A stretch of 64,000 nucleotides of DNA from Symbiodinium natans. Taxonomy: Eukaryota > Sar > Dinophyceae > Suessiales > Symbiodiniaceae. How positions within the stretch are numbered: the first letter of the stretch is position 1; each line of letters opens with the position of its first letter. The notes beneath the pieces were generated by a model. The model was given only the letters and a program-made list of their open reading frames with translations, made no database searches and was not told the DNA's origin. Below are positions 19,873 to 29,548 of this stretch, in pieces. The position numbers were made by a program, and so were the translations under genes. Location of the stretch: positions 987,001 to 1,051,000 of the forward strand of contig CAJNDS010000169.1 in assembly GCA_905221605.1 (NCBI GenBank), written 5' to 3'.

Positions 19873-19898
19873 ATATATATATATATATATATATATAT
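19873..19898. repeat. (TA)n microsatellite
   Basis: About 13 TA dinucleotides. Open frames reading IYIYIY across it are artefacts. Confidence 0.95.
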
Positions 19899-20084
19899 CA
19901 CGGGTGGAAAAGGGCTCTCCATGCAATGCCCTTGCTGATATAGTGGTTTCAATTTTCTGCGCGGGGTCCTTTTTCGCATTTTTTGGAACAGTAGCGGGGC
20001 GTCTCCCTGAACACACCTGCGGAGATGAATTCCAGCTCTTCAGAGATGACCCAGAAAGTGTTTCCCCTCTAGAGAGTATATTTT

Positions 20085-20186
20085 GGGACGTTCCTCCTTA
20101 TAATATACTAACAGTCCTTGATAGGGATTATCGTACCCCCTATTTTAACCCCGGTTAAGGACTGTTAGTATCAGGGGGAGCATCCC
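20085..20186. mobile_element. hairpin element, family A copy 1
   Basis: 102 bases. The left end contains TACTAACAGTCCTTGAT and the right end contains its complement, TTAAGGACTGTTAGTA; outer ends are GGGACGTTCC and GGGAGCATCCC. Best intact member of a family also seen at 51461, 52489, 56445, 56694 and 57697. No coding capacity. Confidence 0.65.
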
Positions 20187-20379
20187 GATGTACATGGATC
20201 ATCTAGGTAGTGTGGAGTTGCCAGACGGACCACTAGTAAGCCAGCATAGTCGAGGTACAACCCTTCTGGAACGCCGGCCCACTCGCACCGTGAGCTGCCA
20301 AAGCAAGCAGACGGCGCCACTGAAGCAAGCGGACAACCGAAACCCCAAAATACCGATAAACACCATGTACGTGTGTATA

Positions 20380-20500
20380 TCTGTATATCTAATATACATA
20401 CATATATATATATATGTACTGATATTTATCTTCTAAATATGTATATATGTATAAGTAGAAATATGAATATATATATATATATATATATATATTCATTCTC
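20380..20500. repeat. TA-rich microsatellite region
   Basis: ATACAT and TATATA runs at 20390-20415 and a perfect (AT)n at about 20468-20493. Confidence 0.9.
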
Positions 20501-20642
20501 CCTTCGTTTTGAGGCTATCATCCATTGCCGTATTTTAAAGGGTTGAGGGAAGCACGACCAGGGCCCTTGAAGCTGATGCTCGTTGGCTACCTATCAGGCA
20601 AGGAGAGGCTTGGGCACTTTTTGCGCACGACGCCCTTCTCTC

Positions 20643-20747
20643 CTTGGTAGCCCGGTGGTACCCTGTAAAAGGTACCGTTGTTTTTGGTTCTGGGTACCCT
20701 TTTTAACGCAACCGACCGTGTTGTAATATGGTTACTGGGCTAGCAAG
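20643..20747. mobile_element. hairpin element, family B copy 1
   Basis: Left TTGGTAGCCCGGTGGTACCC; the right end read in reverse gives CTTGCTAGCCCAGTAACCAT. 105 bases, non-coding, related to 52722-52835 and, less clearly, 55676-55786. Confidence 0.6.
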
Positions 20748-20774
20748 TCTCTGTCTCTCTCTCTCTCTCTCCAG

Positions 20775-20880
20775 CACCTGGGTCTTCGAAGGTGTCTCCC
20801 TCATTGCGCGCGCCAAGACGACGCTGCGACAACGACTTCACCTTATCGGCCGACCGCCCGGCATACTCCTTCAGGATTGA
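20775..20880 (+). CDS. candidate last exon behind a CT microsatellite
   Basis: A (CT)n run at 20751-20771 followed by CCAG makes a ready-made pyrimidine tract and acceptor. The frame reads STWVFEGVSLIARAKTTLRQ then RLHLIGRPPGILLQD and TGA. The minus strand is also open here (LKEYAGRSADKVKSLSQRRL), so strand is not settled. Confidence 0.4.
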
Positions 20881-20881
20881 C

Positions 20882-20900
20882 GGGGGGGGGGGGGGGGGGG
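20882..20900. repeat. poly-G tract
   Basis: Nineteen G. It immediately follows the stop codon of the candidate exon. Confidence 0.95.
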
Positions 20901-21300
20901 CGGAGTGAAAGTTACACCGTTGTCCTCCGTTGCGTGTGTATGGAGCTTTGCTGGCATTTCGAGCGCGGGGGAAGATGTCGAAAGTCATGTGGAGCAATAG
21001 CAAGCAGACATCCTCCGTGAAGTACTGCCACCTTCACGGCTGCGACTTGTGGACTTGTGGAAGTGCAGAAATGGCTCTCTCTGAGCCCCTAAACCACGAA
21101 GCCAAGCACCCGACAAGCTCCGAAATCGACCTTTCCACAGAAGCCAGGCTTCAGGGCTTCAAGGGTTTAATGTTAAGATATGAACATTTCTTTTTAGGGT
21201 ACGATAGGGTCCATCAAGAGCCCAGCGTGACAGATGAACCTTTTGGCACAGAGTGGTAGCCTACAGATCCGAAATCTCCTAAATCCCTTCACCCTATAAA
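20901..21300 (+). other. possible coding sequence, frame unclear
   Basis: A 109-codon open frame covers 20930-21259 and includes CDLWTCGSAEMALSEPLNH, free of repeat units. It has no recognised motif and no clear splice context, so it is recorded as uncertain. Confidence 0.3.
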
Positions 21301-21309
21301 CGCAAACCC

Positions 21310-21435
21310 TGACCCCCGAACCCTAAACCCTAAACCCTAACCCCGAACCCTAAACCCCAAACCCCAAACCCTAAACCCCAAACCCCAAACCCCAAAACCC
21401 TAAACCCGAAACCCTAAACCCTAAACCCTATAAAC
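21310..21435. repeat. CCCTAAA/CCCCAAA array
   Basis: About seventeen mixed units, C-rich on plus, ending 13 bases before the next exon. Confidence 0.93.
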
Positions 21436-21448
21436 CCTGTCATCACAG

Positions 21449-21547
21449 CCCAAGGCCGCCTGGATCGCACTGTAAGCGGCCTCTCCCTGATCGCCCGGGA
21501 TCCGGAGACCGCCACGGCGCCTCCGCTGTGGACCGGGAGACTCTCAA
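21449..21547 (+). CDS. candidate exon, well-formed
   Basis: Acceptor CATCACAG, donor TCAA|GTTTGGGGTTTAGGG. The frame reads QGRLDRTVSGLSLIARDPET then ATAPPLWTGRLS. GC-rich codons, no repeats. CCCTAAA lies upstream and TTTAGGG downstream. Family not recognised. Confidence 0.55.
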
Positions 21548-21549
21548 GT

Positions 21550-21640
21550 TTGGGGTTTAGGGTTTAGTAGGAGGGTTTAGGGTTTAGGGTTTAGGGTTTG
21601 CGGTTTCGGTTGTAGGGTTTCGGGTTTAGGGTTGAGGTTT
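21550..21640. repeat. TTTAGGG array
   Basis: G-rich heptamers with TTTCGGG and TTGCGG variants, beginning at the donor of the preceding exon. Confidence 0.9.
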
Positions 21641-21650
21641 AGGCTTAGGG

Positions 21651-21740
21651 AGGGGTACTCTGCTTTTGCGTGTTCCTTGAAAGGGATTATCGTATTTTGA
21701 TGTAGATATAAGGGGTACCCCTATTTCCGGAAATCTCCAA
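21651..21740. mobile_element. hairpin element, family F copy
   Basis: The right end, GGGGTACCCCTATTTCCGG, is the reverse complement of the left end at 17388. The left side (GGAGGGGTACTCTGC) is more diverged. Confidence 0.45.
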
Positions 21741-21869
21741 ATACCCTTAGTTTTGGAGATGCGTTGTTGTTTCACAATGAAACCTAGGATGCTCACTGTA
21801 TGTTCAAGCAAATTTTGTAAGCAAGTGGGGTTCGAGGGGTTTCGGGTTGTCCTGGGGGAAGTTAGTGCT

Positions 21870-21975
21870 TTGGGGTTTAGGGCTTAGGGTTTAGGGTTTA
21901 TGGTTTAGGGTTTAGGAGGAGGGTTTAGGGTTTAGGGCTTAGGGTTTAGGGCTTAGGGTTTAGGGTCTAGGGTTC
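21870..21975. repeat. TTTAGGG array
   Basis: About fourteen units including TTTAGGGC variants, G-rich on plus. Confidence 0.92.
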
Positions 21976-22207
21976 GGGGCTACTGGATGCCAATGGGGTT
22001 TCGGTGGGCCAAAATTCTTGGAATTCACGGGCGAAGAGGGGGTTGGAGAGCAAAGTCTTCTGGACCCCAGCGTTGATTTGGCCATAGTGTACAAAAGTTT
22101 AGGGGTTAGGGTTGAGAGTTCCTCAAATCCCCAAACCCCCCCGAAGCACTCGATAGCCTGGATGCAAGACCCTAAACCCTGAACCCTAAACCCTCAACCC
22201 CCTTGAG

Positions 22208-22250
22208 GCGTTGCACAACGCCAACATCTCCAAGGAGTACTATGCGCTGG
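22208..22250 (+). CDS. candidate micro-exon
   Basis: CCTTGAG acceptor after CCCTCAACC units; GCTGG|GTTGCC donor. Reads ALHNANISKEYYALG. Protein-like and short. Confidence 0.45.
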
Positions 22251-22590
22251 GTTGCCAAGTTGGATCCCTAAACCCCTACAAAACCCGCCTTCGAAACCCT
22301 TATAAACACCCTTAGAAACCCTTAGAAGCCCTTAGAAACCCTTTTAAACCCTAAACCCTATATAGGGGTCAGCATAAATACTAGTACTTTTGTCCCTTAT
22401 GGTCCCTAGATGAGATACTTACACTATCACACTCCCCAAAGCCCTAATTTAAGTAGGCCCCTATGGTAATCCCCCCCCCCAATGCCCTGTCTGAGAAAAG
22501 TGACCCTACCCTCCGAACCGTATAAACAACCGATGGACCCGAAAACTGCCCCGACGCTTGTGTCCCAGGCTTTGTCGGAATAGCGGGGAG

Positions 22591-22665
22591 GAGTTCCTCA
22601 GCCGGGGTGCCTCGGTCAGCATGGAGCTTGAAGAAGGGGCTCTTCTGAATTTGTGTCCCCTTTGA
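22591..22665 (+). CDS. candidate last exon
   Basis: Reads EFLSRGASVSMELEEGALLN, LCPL, TGA, ending just before a CCCTAAA block. The acceptor may be CCCAG at 22568 or lie closer. Two other frames are partly open. Confidence 0.4.
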   Translation, partial: EFLSRGASVSMELEEGALLNLCPL

Positions 22666-22747
22666 AAAAGTCGCCCTAAACCTTAAACCCTACTAAACTC
22701 CAAACCCTAAACCCTAAGCCCCAAACCCTAAAGCCTATGCCCTACAG

Positions 22748-22864
22748 AGGCGATCGTTAAAGCGACGTTGAGAGCCCTCAGAAGAGTGGTAGGCTCTTGT
22801 GTTGCGCCGCCGATAAAAATGGCGGAAGGCGAAGCTGTGACCAAGCTTTACATTACGACTTCGG
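22748..22864 (+). CDS. candidate exon
   Basis: CCTACAG acceptor; the open frame reads AIVKATLRALRRVVGSCVAP then PIKMAEGEAVTKLYITTS and runs into TTTAGGG units. Basic N-terminal half. Donor near 22865. No family recognised. Confidence 0.45.
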
Positions 22865-22945
22865 GTTTCGGTTGTTGGGGGTTTAAAGTTTAGGGTTTAG
22901 GGTTTAGGGTTTAGGGGGGGGGGAAGGAATCTCATGGCCTGAAAG

Positions 22946-23050
22946 GATTCAAAGTTCCAAGGTCTTAGACTGAAGCAAACTCCTGGTCAGCACCCCTCAG
23001 TGACTCAGCTTCTTGGAGGGAACGAAGAGACGCCGCAACATGTGCTTTAG
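22946..23050 (+). CDS. candidate last exon, 34 codons
   Basis: CTGAAAG acceptor, then DSKFQGLRLKQTPGQHPSVT, QLLGGNEETPQHVL and TAG, stopping 17 bases before a CCCTAAA array. Good composition; no repeat-derived residues. No family recognised. Confidence 0.5.
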   Translation, partial: DSKFQGLRLKQTPGQHPSVTQLLGGNEETPQHVL

Positions 23051-23066
23051 GCTTTCAAACTTTCCG

Positions 23067-23160
23067 AACCCTAAACCCTAAACCCTAAACCCTAAACCCT
23101 AAACCCTAAACCCTAAACCCTAAACCCTGAACCCTAAACCCTAAACCCTAAACCCTAAAT
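23067..23160. repeat. CCCTAAA array
   Basis: About thirteen near-perfect units, C-rich on plus, immediately upstream of a candidate start codon. Confidence 0.95.
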
Positions 23161-23172
23161 TAGGGTTGAGCC

Positions 23173-23271
23173 ATGTTCAACACCTTGCGGCATTTCACGT
23201 GCCTCCGAGGATCATTCCTCATCGATCGTCCGCTGCAGGACAAGAGGCCTTCAACAAGAAACCTCAGTCAG
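23173..23271 (+). CDS. candidate first exon
   Basis: ATG in good context (GAGCCATGTT) and 33 codons: MFNTLRHFTCLRGSFLIDRP then LQDKRPSTRNLSQ, after which GGTTTAGGG begins. Could be the start of a short gene whose next exon lies beyond the repeat. Confidence 0.45.
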
Positions 23272-23512
23272 GGTTTAGGGTTGAGGTTTAGGGTTTAGGG
23301 GGTGGGGGTTGGGGGGGGTCCCCCCCCTTCCCCATCGCGTTTTGGGGTGTAAGGGAGGGGAGGGGGAGGTTTCCCTCCCCCAAAACCATCCAACACGCCG
23401 GCAGGGTCGGCCAATACCCCTATAGCCCTGCAACCCACTAAGCCCGAACCTAAACCCGGTTGCATGTCGGAGCCCGCCAGGGTAGTACATTCCCTGACCT
23501 CTACGTCCGTAA

Positions 23513-23546
23513 CCCCCCCCCCCCCCCCAAAAAAAAAAAAAAAAAA
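23513..23546. repeat. C-run followed by A-run
   Basis: About 16 C then 18 A. Same polarity as the tracts at 16412 and 42618. Confidence 0.95.
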
Positions 23547-23748
23547 GCACCATGCACAGCAAGCCCAACCCTAAGTACTGAAGCCCAAAACTTTCGGTTT
23601 CGGGGTTCAGGGTCTTTCGGGTTCCCGGTTTTACGGTTCAGGGTTCAGGGTTTAGGTTAGCCGGGTTTAAGGTTTAGGCACTCAGGGTAGCGGCACGATG
23701 TTGGGTCTAGGGTTCAGGGTTTATAAACCGTACAAAGTTCGCAAACAG

Positions 23749-23785
23749 CCAGCTTGGCATGTGCAGGCAAAACATACACATACAG
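23749..23785 (+). CDS. candidate micro-exon
   Basis: Between AAACAG and ACAG|GTGGGA; reads PAWHVQAKHTHT. Splice signals are good but the exon is tiny. Confidence 0.3.
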
Positions 23786-23829
23786 GTGGGACATACATAG
23801 CTTTTTCGTACACCCCAAATCTCTCATAA

Positions 23830-24440
23830 ATCCTGCGCACCCCTAGACCGTAAACCCCTCAAGGCCTTAACCAAGGTTCCTTCATGCCCAAGAACACCCT
23901 TGACCCAAACCCTAAACCCTACGTAAACCCTAAACCCTATGCTAAACCCTAAACCCCTGAGCGAGGCCCCCCACAAGCTCCCAAAACCTGGGGCACCACT
24001 AGCCTCGACAGGCCCTTTGGCCGGTCCAAGAAGCACAGATTGCATCCGGGCCGACCATAGCTTCAGGGCTTTTGGGGTTTAGGGTATAGGGGTCTTACGG
24101 GCTGTGGGAGCTTCATATGAAGTTTCCGAAATGGGGTTTGGGGGGGGTTTGGGCGGGGGGGGGGGGGGGGGGGGTGGTACTGCTAGGCCGTGTTTTGGCG
24201 GTATGTACAGGGCTACCATTTTGTTGAAAAGGCCCATATAGGTGTTGGGTGTTGAGCTGAATAGGTGCGCTTGTTTTCACCCAAAGGTATCCAACTCTAA
24301 ACCCTCTTCACTCTGAATTCCTCAGGGGCCTGAAAGCTTAGGGTTCTCGAAATTTAGAGATTTTGGAGTACCTTTGCTTGGTCGGAAAATGCCGCACAGA
24401 AGTCAGTCCCAAGCTCTCTACAACCACAACACAAACCTCA
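23830..24440. other. repeat units and poly-G, no clear gene
   Basis: CCCTAAA units 23900-23960, TTTAGGG units near 24070, a G-run of about 20 at 24155-24174. Nothing else supported. Confidence 0.45.
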
Positions 24441-24510
24441 AGCTCTAAACCCCAAACCCCAAACCCCAAACCCCAAACCCCAAACCCCAAACCCTAAACC
24501 CTAAACCCTA
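24440..24510. repeat. CCCCAAA heptamer array
   Basis: Seven or more CCCCAAA units grading into CCCTAAA: a single-base variant amplified as a block. Confidence 0.92.
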
Positions 24511-24546
24511 AGCCTTCAAATCGACTCTCCATCCTGAGCCTCCCAG

Positions 24547-24622
24547 GAAGCCAAGCTTGACAGAGGCCGAGGTTCTCTTCGGCAGCAAGGATCCGGACTG
24601 CTGCCTTGTGCCTTTGTCCTAA
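24547..24622 (+). CDS. candidate last exon
   Basis: CCTCCCAG acceptor. Reads KPSLTEAEVLFGSKDPDCCL then VPLS and a TAA formed where the next repeat begins. Credible composition. Confidence 0.45.
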
Positions 24623-24690
24623 ACCCTAAACCCTAAACCCTGAACCCTGAACCCTGAACCCTGAACCCTGAACCCTGAACCCTGAACCCA
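24620..24690. repeat. CCCTGAA heptamer array
   Basis: Three CCCTAAA units then seven CCCTGAA units: a second variant amplified separately within 200 bases of the CCCCAAA block. Confidence 0.92.
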
Positions 24691-24733
24691 CAAACTTGAA
24701 AAAGAGCACTAAACTACTATTTGCTTAGGAACT

Positions 24734-24842
24734 CCCCCCCCCCCCCAAAAAAACAAAAAAAAACACACACACTTCTTCTTTATAAGGGCAATAAAGGGAT
24801 GATTATTGTATGTTTGTTTTTTTTTTTTTTTGGGGGGGGGGG
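24734..24842. repeat. inverted pair of homopolymer tracts
   Basis: C13 followed by A-rich sequence on the left and T15 followed by G11 on the right, about 60 bases apart. The arms are complementary and could form a long stem. Confidence 0.8.
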
Positions 24843-25377
24843 TCTTCGGCAAACAGTGGGGTCAGATTTGGTGCTTAGTCTCTGGGTGCTTCCAGGCTGG
24901 GGGTGTACTTGGTGGTTCCAGGGAGTAGGGCATGATGGGCACTGACTTTGCTGGGCGTACTTATAGCCCTACTTCTGGCAACTCAGCCTACAGACCGGGG
25001 TTTACGATAACAAGTGACCCCAAACATAGACCCCAAATAGTGGGATCCTCTTATAATGATGACCCCAAAAAGGTACCCCTAATTGCGTATGTAAACCCTC
25101 AAATCATGGCAATCTGTGCATGGGCAGATCTGAGGTCCGTGTTGCGCCACATACTGGCCGGTACCACCAGGTCCGACGTCACTTGCGCTCTTTGGACGTG
25201 TGAAAGGGGTGGTTAAACTCGTATCATCTAAACGCCCCAAGCTCGCATCTCCAAAAGCCCGAGTAGTTAAGCACCAAAGTTCCCCTAAAACGGCCTAAAC
25301 TCGAAAATCTCAAACCTCCGCACTCGGTAGACACCACTCGGCCTATGCAAAGTTTCTAGGCAGCTAGGCCCGAAGCT

Positions 25378-25459
25378 CCCTCGGCCCCCTAAGCACGTCA
25401 GCGCCTGCGCCCAATCAGCAATTCTCAGCGGGATCTGGAGGCCCAGAAGATCCCAGAAG
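25378..25459 (+). CDS. candidate exon, Ser/Pro/Gly-rich
   Basis: GCAGCTAG acceptor and AGAAG|GTACTA donor. One frame reads ARSSLGPLSTSAPAPNQQFS then AGSGGPEDPR; another reads PKLPRPPKHVSACAQ. Good splice sites on both sides. Confidence 0.45.
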
Positions 25460-25915
25460 GTACTATATCCCCCTTGGGAACTATTTTATTTTTTGTTTTT
25501 GTTTATATAACACCCCAGAGGATATTAACAATGTTATGCTTATTAAGGTTCTCAGGCGAGTATAGGGTAGTGTTCAGACCGTTGCGTTTGCGGGAGCTCG
25601 CCGGGGTTAGAGGAACTGGCGGATCTTGCTTTATTCCGTATTCGTCTTGTCCCTGGAGAGTTTGACGGGAGCATGACGAGCTGGGGTCCTCACCATTCAT
25701 GATCTCCCAACACCGAAGCCAACATTTCGGGTTTTGGGCTTAGGGTTGTGGATCCCAAAATCCGGGGTTTGTTGGTCCTGACGAATCGATCCAAGGCAAC
25801 ATTTCCCTGCCGGTACTGGGCGATCTTGGGCTTTTTGGCTTATAAGGTTTGGGCCAACGATTTGTGTATTTCTTAGTTGCAGTTCAGCTTTCAGGGTTTC
25901 AGGTGTTTACTGTAG

Positions 25916-26150
25916 GAATTGAAGTTCACCGTCTGCCAGTTGCCAAAGAGCTCGTATATGAGCCTCATCTTAGTTTGTACCTCCTGATGCAACCAAGTAG
26001 GCTTCCAGGGTGTGTGGGAAGAGGTACTACCACAAGGACACGCGTCAGTACTTCGAGTCGCATGGGGTGCAGCTGCCTCGCCGGGTGCTGCTGCACTTGT
26101 GGCTTGGTCCAGATGGCGGCAATGTTTCTGTACGTTCTGCTGAGGCTTAG
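25916..26150 (+). CDS. two exons with a 47-base intron, ends in a stop
   Basis: Exon 25916-25953 reads IEVHRLPVAKEL. The intron 25954-26000 is GTATAT...AAGTAG. Exon 26001-26150 reads ASRVCGKRYYHKDTRQYFES, HGVQLPRRVLLHLWLGPDGG, NVSVRSAEA, TAG. Phases agree and the second exon is strongly protein-like. Other frames here are longer but compositionally poor. No family recognised. The intron is short, canonical and free of telomere units, like the one at 14860. Confidence 0.55.
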
Positions 26151-26632
26151 CACCCTCAGAAATGAGGCTCCTGCTGCCCTTAAGCTAAGCTATTGGAAGC
26201 ATGGTTTAGTTTCTAATGATTGTACAAACAGCATTGCTTTACAAGCGCTTCATGAACCAGTACTGCAGTGATGCCCGGAGGGAACATGCCTGGGGGGGGA
26301 ACACCAGCGGCACTGAAGCAAAGCTTGAAGCATGCTTGATTCTCGAGGCACAGCATCACTGTGCCAGAGACTGAGAGAACCCCGCGGAGACACGGCTTGA
26401 ACGAGCTGGGGGCATAGATCAGGGTTTGGTGTGGCTTGTTGATCAGCTATCCCAAACACCCAAACCAACAAAAAACACACACTGTTGCATCGGTATGTCC
26501 TCTAAGAGGAGTACTGTGCTCCTTATCATAGGAACCCCAAATCCACAAGGAATTGAGAGGTTTCGAGACAAGTCCTGGCCAAGCCCTCCTAAACCCTAAC
26601 CCTCCCTAAACCCTAAACCCTAAACCCGTGAG

Positions 26633-26695
26633 GATCCACGTCACCTGCCCCTTCCCGCCCAATGTGGCCCAGCTCATCCGCCTCTCGACACGGAA
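26633..26695 (+). CDS. candidate exon with GC donor
   Basis: Acceptor GTGAG after a CCCTAAA block; reads IHVTCPFPPNVAQLIRLSTR, ending GGAA|GCTTAGGG. Repeat orientation: CCCTAAA before, TTTAGGG-like after. Confidence 0.5.
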
Positions 26696-27465
26696 GCTTA
26701 GGGCTCAGGGCTTAGGGCTTAGGGTTGAGGGTTTAGCGTTCAGGGTTTAGGGTTTAGGGATAAACTCTCCACCCTAAACCCCCAAGCCCTGAGGTTTTAA
26801 TTCAGTGTCTATAAGTCTAAACAGTCCTATTCGCCCTAGGCTCTCTTCAGTTTTAACCTCAAGACCCCAGGCCCTATACCCCCCCACCTTGAGTTTCACA
26901 ATCGACCCCGCGTAAGGTGCCAAGACATCTCATTGCGAGGGGATGGAATTATAGGGTGAAGCCAAACTCTCCATGGCTTGTTGCTTTGATCTTCACATTT
27001 TCGGTAGGCTTCGGGCATTTGGGGGAGCTCTGTGTCTTCAAATAGGCTTTAAGGTGCCAGCGAGTACGTTTGGGGCCATGCGTATGCTGCGAGCCTATGC
27101 CATGTCTTGTCACAACAAAACATGTTACAGGACATTGTCTGCATAAGAGACGAGGTTTCGGAATATTAGGGTTTAGAGTTAGAGTTTTAGGGGTACATTT
27201 TTTTGGGCTTCCTATAATTTCAGGTCACCATGGGCATATTAACTATACTGGGGAAAGGCCCATGTGGTAAGACTGCCTGAGGAGACATCGAAACCTGAAT
27301 CGATCCACGAAGCCGGCACCCCGCATGCTTCCTGAATTGTGTATTGTGGACTCTGCGCTGTACCATCCCCGTCCCCTTAGGGTGCGAAGCCCCTCGACCC
27401 TAAAGCCTTGCTAACGGAACATCGGAGGTTGTGGGTTTTGGAAAACCCCCCCCCCCCCCTGCCAG

Positions 27466-27510
27466 GTGATTCGTCTGCGGCTCAGAGGGCCTCGCAGGAT
27501 CACATTGATG
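27466..27510 (+). CDS. candidate micro-exon
   Basis: A C-run ending CTGCCAG is the acceptor; GATG|GTTTGGG the donor. Reads DSSAAQRASQDHID. Another frame (VIRLRLRGPRRIT) is open too. Confidence 0.3.
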
Positions 27511-28179
27511 GTTTGGGTTTCTAGGACCTCTCCACTGGACGGCCCGGGGGGGGAGGGGCGCTCTATCCGTTTTTGCTTGTTGAAAGTTTGCATGTTCCTT
27601 TCTAGAAACCACCTCCTGCATCCGATGATCCGATGGCTTGTTTTCTTTGTTGGGTTGTTGGAGTGTCAGCTTTCCTTCCAGGATGTCGCAGTTCGTGGTC
27701 TCTTTGTTTGTTGGATTGCTAGGGTTCCAGGGTTCAGGGTTTAGGGGCCAGTGCTTGCCTGAGTCGGATCGAGCTATGCAGACATGCGAGAATGTTTGTA
27801 GGCATGCGCGCCAGGTCATAAAATATTCCCCTGCGTTAAGCGGTCTAGTTTGAGTGCGCAGTGCCTGTGTTTCTCTACGAGGCTTGATCGGGAATCCTAG
27901 CTAAACACCAAACCGAAAGCCTTGGTTCTTGATTCTCACGCCGCCTGCTACTTTTTTCCTTCCAAGGAATGTGTGTACCCCGCAAATCCTACAGTACGTA
28001 GCTGTGTCGGGCCTTGGGATATGTCATGAGTTCCCTTATGGAGGTTCAAGACATCGTCTTTACGAACATTCTTCAGAGGGTTTCCAGCCCGAAGTCCCTG
28101 AAGCGGCCAGTAAGCCCCTACACCTTAAACCCGAAATCCCAGAGGCCCCGAGGTAGCCTGTAGACTTTGAACCCTACAG

Positions 28180-28360
28180 CCCCGAGTTCGTGAGGTTTCC
28201 GGAGTGGGCATCGCAGGCACATTGCCTACGAGGGTCCACAGCAAGGTAGCAAGAGTTTTCTTGAGTCCCTTTTCACGGTGCACCGAGGCCTTCGGAGGCT
28301 TTTGTCAAAATGCGAATGAGGCTGAAGCTAGCGCCATCACATATGTCCGTAGGCTTAGCG
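28180..28360 (+). CDS. candidate exon, about 60 codons
   Basis: CCCTACAG acceptor, then a long frame with no repeat units: PRVREVSGVGIAGTLPTRVH, SKVARVFLSPFSRCTEAFGG, FCQNANEAEASAITYVRRLS. The donor is uncertain (GT or GC between 28346 and 28362). One of the longer uninterrupted islands. No family recognised. Confidence 0.5.
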
Positions 28361-28492
28361 GTTTGAGGGTGTAGGGCCGTGTAGGGGGTTTTGATTTTAG
28401 CAGGACTTCGGGCCTAGGGTTCCCTCAGCCCACGAGACCGTAAACTCCGCAAAGCTCAGTCCTGAACCCTGAACCCTTTGCATGCCGACCAG

Positions 28493-28576
28493 GCCGAAGA
28501 GAGGCTGCCGCAGCTCTTTGCTCCCCCACCAGAGAGGCATAGCTTGCCGCGCCCCGCAGCGCAGGCCCGGAGGGAT
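28493..28576 (+). CDS. candidate exon
   Basis: CGACCAG acceptor; 28 codons reading AEERLPQLFAPPPERHSLPR then PAAQARRD, followed by a GTTAAT donor. The minus strand is also open. A small CCCTAAA/TTTAGGG palindrome follows at about 28596-28630. Confidence 0.4.
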
Positions 28577-28661
28577 GTTAATGGGTTTACCCAAAACCCT
28601 AAACCCCAAACCTAGGGGTTTAGGGTTTAGAGTAAAGCTTCTGGATCTTCGACCTCTATGT

Positions 28662-28692
28662 ATATATATATATATGTGTATATATATATATT
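28662..28692. repeat. TA-rich microsatellite
   Basis: Two (TA)n runs around TGTG. Confidence 0.9.
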
Positions 28693-28725
28693 GCTGAACT
28701 GGCAGCTTGGTAGAACTTGGACCAG

Positions 28726-29038
28726 TCTCCGTGGGGTTCAGGGGCGTGCTTCTTCGACTATGGCAGAACTGTCCCGTTCGGCTGCATCGAGTTCTATTGG
28801 GTAGCTGTACTCCAAAGTTCGTTTTTTTGGGAGGGTGGGGGGGGGGGGGGGGGGGGGGAGCACGTGTACCTGTTAAGAATAAACCATACACCCAAACTTG
28901 GAGGCAGTTTCCCATTGCTAAGACTACATCGGTTACTCTACATGCGCGTTGGGGAAACAAATAGGTCCAGAAGGGGAAAAACATGTGGTGCGAAGGTCCA
29001 CATCGAAAAAGACATCGCAATCTTCAAGAATCAAAAGT
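28726..29038 (+). CDS. candidate gene 3' part, one or two exons
   Basis: The segment 28726-28800 (after GGACCAG, before GTAGCT) reads SPWGSGACFFDYGRTVPFGC then IEFYW, very protein-like. From 28861 the same frame reads HVYLLRINHTPKLGGSFPLL and further to VHIEKDIAIFKNQK and TAG. The 60 bases between hold a T-run and a long G-run ending in AG. They could be an intron of 60 bases that keeps phase 0, or be translated as poly-Gly. Family unknown. Confidence 0.5.
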
Positions 29039-29175
29039 AGTTATTAGCAGTTATTATACATTCGGTGATTTTCATACATAAAATAACTTAAAATAACTGG
29101 AAATGAATAGAAATAAATACTTTTAACTACTGCTTATAGTTGCTAAGCTGCTACAGCAACTATAGTTGCTGGAAG
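29039..29175. other. AT-rich patch with palindrome
   Basis: Clearly lower GC than its surroundings. It ends in a perfect 16-base palindrome AGCAACTATAGTTGCT (29155-29170), whose left half also pairs with TATAGTTGCT at 29135. It directly follows the stop of the 28.7 kb candidate gene, so a 3' processing or terminator role is possible but unproven. Confidence 0.5.
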
Positions 29176-29429
29176 GGCCTCCCCGTATGGGTCTTTAGGC
29201 AAATTGGTTTGGGTGTCAGGCTTGTGGGGTTCGGATTTAGGGCATCTTGTGCATGCATTCGCCCTTCACCCTAAACCCCCAATCCCTGTAGGGCAACTAG
29301 ATAACAGGCGAGATCCTGACTAAAAACCCCGAAACCAGCTTCTGTTTGTTCAGGGTCTAGTGATTTTGTGTTCAGGGTTTAGGACCCGGAGCCCTCGGCT
29401 CTAAACCCTAAAACCGAAAGGCTGTGAAG

Positions 29430-29463
29430 AGGCCGCCCAAAGCGAAGCTCGTGCGCCGACCAG
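29430..29463 (+). CDS. candidate micro-exon, basic
   Basis: GTGAAG acceptor; reads RPPKAKLVRRP; ends CCAG|GCGGGC, a GC donor. CCCTAAA upstream, TTTAGGG array 29505-29548 downstream. Very short. Confidence 0.35.
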
Positions 29464-29504
29464 GCGGGCATGGAGTCGGATCCCTTAAGCTTTGCTCGTT
29501 TCGA

Positions 29505-29548
29505 ATTTAGGGTTTAGGGTTTAGGGTTTAGGGTTTAGGGTTTAGGGC
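29505..29548. repeat. TTTAGGG array
   Basis: Six near-perfect units, G-rich on plus. Confidence 0.93.
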
